This document shows, piece by piece, positions 62,001 to 64,000 of a stretch of 64,000 nt of DNA. Source of the DNA: Nymphaea colorata (taxonomy: Eukaryota; Streptophyta; Magnoliopsida; Nymphaeales; Nymphaeaceae). The DNA is taken from positions 15,296,354 through 15,360,353 of the forward strand of contig NC_045139.1 in NCBI RefSeq assembly GCF_008831285.2. The letters are read 5' to 3'. A program made the translations under genes and the position numbers. The notes beneath the pieces are model-generated. The model ran no database searches. It saw only the letters and a program-made list of their open reading frames with translations, and had not been told where the DNA came from. The stretch's first letter is position 1. Every line of letters begins with the position of its first letter.

Positions 62001-64000
62001 TAGACCTCTACAAATTGTTTTGGTGGTCTCCATGGATGTTTTTGTACATTTTTAATAGTTTTTAAAGAAGCTTCCAGATCCCTACATCCCTAGACATTTA
62101 GGAGCTAAATAATTAAACTAAACGTAGAGCTTTCAACAAAAAAAGTATGCCTTGAAAAGATCACTCGATTATCTCTCCACCGTGAACTCTTAAATCTTTA
62201 GGGCTGCTATTTGGTAATAGTAACAAATGGTGGTTATTTGGCAATTGGTTACTGTTTATTAATTTGCACAAAATCAAATTGATTACAACAGTTTCATGAA
62301 TTTACTTCAATCTTTTAAGACATGTTTATAAAACAGTTTGTACGTCGGTTCACCCAATCACAAATTAGTTGCTTTTCACAACATTGGTGTAAACTGCTTT
62401 GAATCCACAGTTGATCACAAATTAGTTGTTTATTTTGAACTTTTTATTAGTTTTTCATGTGTTGGAAAGAGTGAAGTGAGTTAATCAGAACATTCTTCAT
62501 CTGAAGCCAATTAGAATGTCCCACGAATCAAATACGTTGTAACATTCTTCAGTTTACTTTGACCAAATGAGACGGACGAACTTAAATAATATGCTCTATG
62601 AAATTTGTTGGAAAGAGCCAAACTTAATGCGAATGTTTTTCTTTTGGGTATGGAATTGGATTCAAACTCGACTTATAATACTATATTTTGTTTGTGTTGA
62701 ATTAAAAAGGGATCTGTTGTTTGAATTCCATAGTTGCAATCATGTTTCGATGTGTTGTTCGAGGTGCAAACTGCGGCAAGCACAACATTCAAGTCAAATA
62801 TGTAAAAGTTTGAAGGTATAAAGGTTTGACCTAAGAAGTATATACATATATATTATAATTTAAAAAATTTACTTAACAAGTACTGGTTAGAAAATTTTAG
62901 AATTTTAAAGAACACCAATATATATAAACGAGAAACATTATTGTGAAGTATCAATACGAATACACAGCATTAGGATTATGTAAAAGTTAATAAAAAACAA
63001 TAATATGAAAATTATCTGCATATCAACTAGATGGTATGTAATATATATTGTTGACATGGACAAACTTCCTAATCGCATAAACTATCTAAAAATGGAAAAA
63101 AGGGGTCACATATGGTATGAATTACTTGTTCGAATCCAATGTCCGAAACCCCATATAAGAAACCCAATTAGGAATGAATGTGACGATGTGAGATCCGAAA
63201 AGATCTCGATAATCTGGATATTATGTCGCTCCATTCTGCATTGTTTGGGATCATGGCCTGGACAACGGCTAGCCTCCACTCTAAAAAGAAGCGTCATCCA
63301 CAGATTGACATGACAAACATTTCTTCTTCTTTTTTTTAAAGGCCGTAGCCATCGTCTTCTTCCACAGCATCAACGGGTACCGCCATTATTTGCTCCGCCT
63401 GCGTCCCAGAGAGATGAGTCCAAAATCCAAACTGGTCCTCTTGTCCAGATTCGCTTGTCCGTTTCTGGACCAGGACGCTAAGGTGGCCATCACCAGATAC
63501 AGTCTGGCGATCAATCCAAATTACCTTCTGTTCTGTGAAAGGCATAAATCCTGTTATGTATTTGCTTGAAGAGTGGAATGTACAGGAGATGCGAAGATTT
63601 GGATCCCAAGATGAAACGCCGGTCGAACGATGCTCATGACCTTCGTCGGAAGAGCATTCTCGTTTTCTTATGCTTGTTCATATTGATCACGAAACGAACA
63701 GCTTATGAACTTGGAGCATGTAATGAGGATTGCAGATACAAAGGAGGCATCGAAAAGAATAACCAAATATTTCTGAAACCCAAACAGAGTTTAAAGTGTG
63801 ATGAAATCAAATAAATTTAACGTGTGCATTATATATACATGGATTTCTTCCTATAGTTTTGGAGTGAGAAATCTTTCTGCTTGTCACAATACACTGGTTG
63901 ATACATTGCACCAAATGGTGTGTTTAATCACACCTACCCAAATTTGGATCAGGAAATTCACAAATGATATCATTCATATATATATATATATAAGTGAATT
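59017..64000. other. Gene-poor AT-rich region to the window end
   Basis: 59017-59300 is the leader and promoter of the CDL1-like gene, with a GA/CT-rich tract at about 59165-59205 typical of plant 5' UTRs. 60360-60720 holds short GC-rich patches with GGCCGG words in AT-rich DNA. 61240-61880 contains GGCCC/GGGCC-rich transposon-like debris. (TA)n tracts lie near 60991-61008 and 63977-63992. No gene is recognised, apart from the weak candidate exon listed at 63336-63545. Confidence 0.5.
63336..63545 (-). CDS. Candidate terminal exon of an unrecognised gene
   Basis: An open frame of up to 69 codons with protein-like composition. It includes VIWIDRQTVSGDGHLSVLVQ and ends in an acidic PVDAVEEDDGYGL followed by a stop. 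A CTTTCACAG acceptor sits just upstream on the minus strand, so it could be a last exon whose gene extends past the window. I do not recognise a domain. It could also be a gene fragment carried by a transposon. Confidence 0.25.
   Translation of the reverse strand: MPFTEQKVIWIDRQTVSGDGHLSVLVQKRTSESGQEDQFGFWTHLSGTQAEQIMAVPVDAVEEDDGYGL

Noticed and set aside
1..64000. CRISPR arrays, bacterial operons, rRNA or viral genes
   Set aside because: The window is plant nuclear DNA. No regularly spaced repeats, Shine-Dalgarno-linked genes, rRNA segments or viral protein motifs were seen.

Overview
This is nuclear DNA from a flowering plant. Genes are split by AT-rich GT-AG introns, intergenic space is long and full of degenerate transposon relics and microsatellites, and the protein families are plant-specific (group I WRKY, RLCK-VII kinases) or plastid/mitochondrial. 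The sequence alone does not fix the species. All exon models below were assembled by eye from reading frame, splice sites and family knowledge. No alignment or search was run.

Layout. (1) 0.5-1.0 kb, minus: a small two-exon coiled-coil protein of unknown function. (2) 4.4-7.3 kb, minus: a WRKY44/TTG2-like gene with an intact N-terminal WRKY domain (variant heptad WRKYGKK) and a decayed C-terminal WRKY exon. (3) 11.9-17.0 kb, minus: a complete seven-exon phosphatidylglycerophosphate synthase (PGP1 type). Its fourth intron holds a 1.2-kb Mutator-like element and a 280-bp tandem duplication that copied an exon end with its splice donor. (4) 20.4-23.9 kb, minus: a complete four-exon leukotriene-A4-hydrolase-type M1 aminopeptidase. 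(5) 23.9-33.8 kb: gene-poor, with relic repeats and a clean hAT-type MITE. (6) 33.8-45.9 kb, plus: a complete 18-exon TBC-domain RabGAP with a C-terminal coiled coil (817 aa). Its introns carry a second copy of the Mutator-like family, a foldback element and a related third element. (7) 48.9-52.6 kb and 55.7-59.0 kb, minus: two head-to-tail RLCK-VII (PBS1-like/CDL1-like) genes with the same five-exon structure. The promoter-distal copy (55.7-59.0 kb) looks catalytically competent. The other has lost the catalytic Asp, the DFG Asp and the Gly-rich loop, yet keeps an open frame, so it looks like a pseudokinase. (8) 59-64 kb: gene-poor AT-rich DNA.

The genes are not an operon or pathway. They are ordinary plant housekeeping and signalling genes plus one tandem kinase pair. 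No previously undescribed multi-gene system was recognised. The most notable observations are the tandem kinase/pseudokinase pair, the half-dead WRKY44-like gene with a phase-compatible truncating splice, the splice-donor duplication in PGP1, and one non-autonomous element family found in introns of two different genes.
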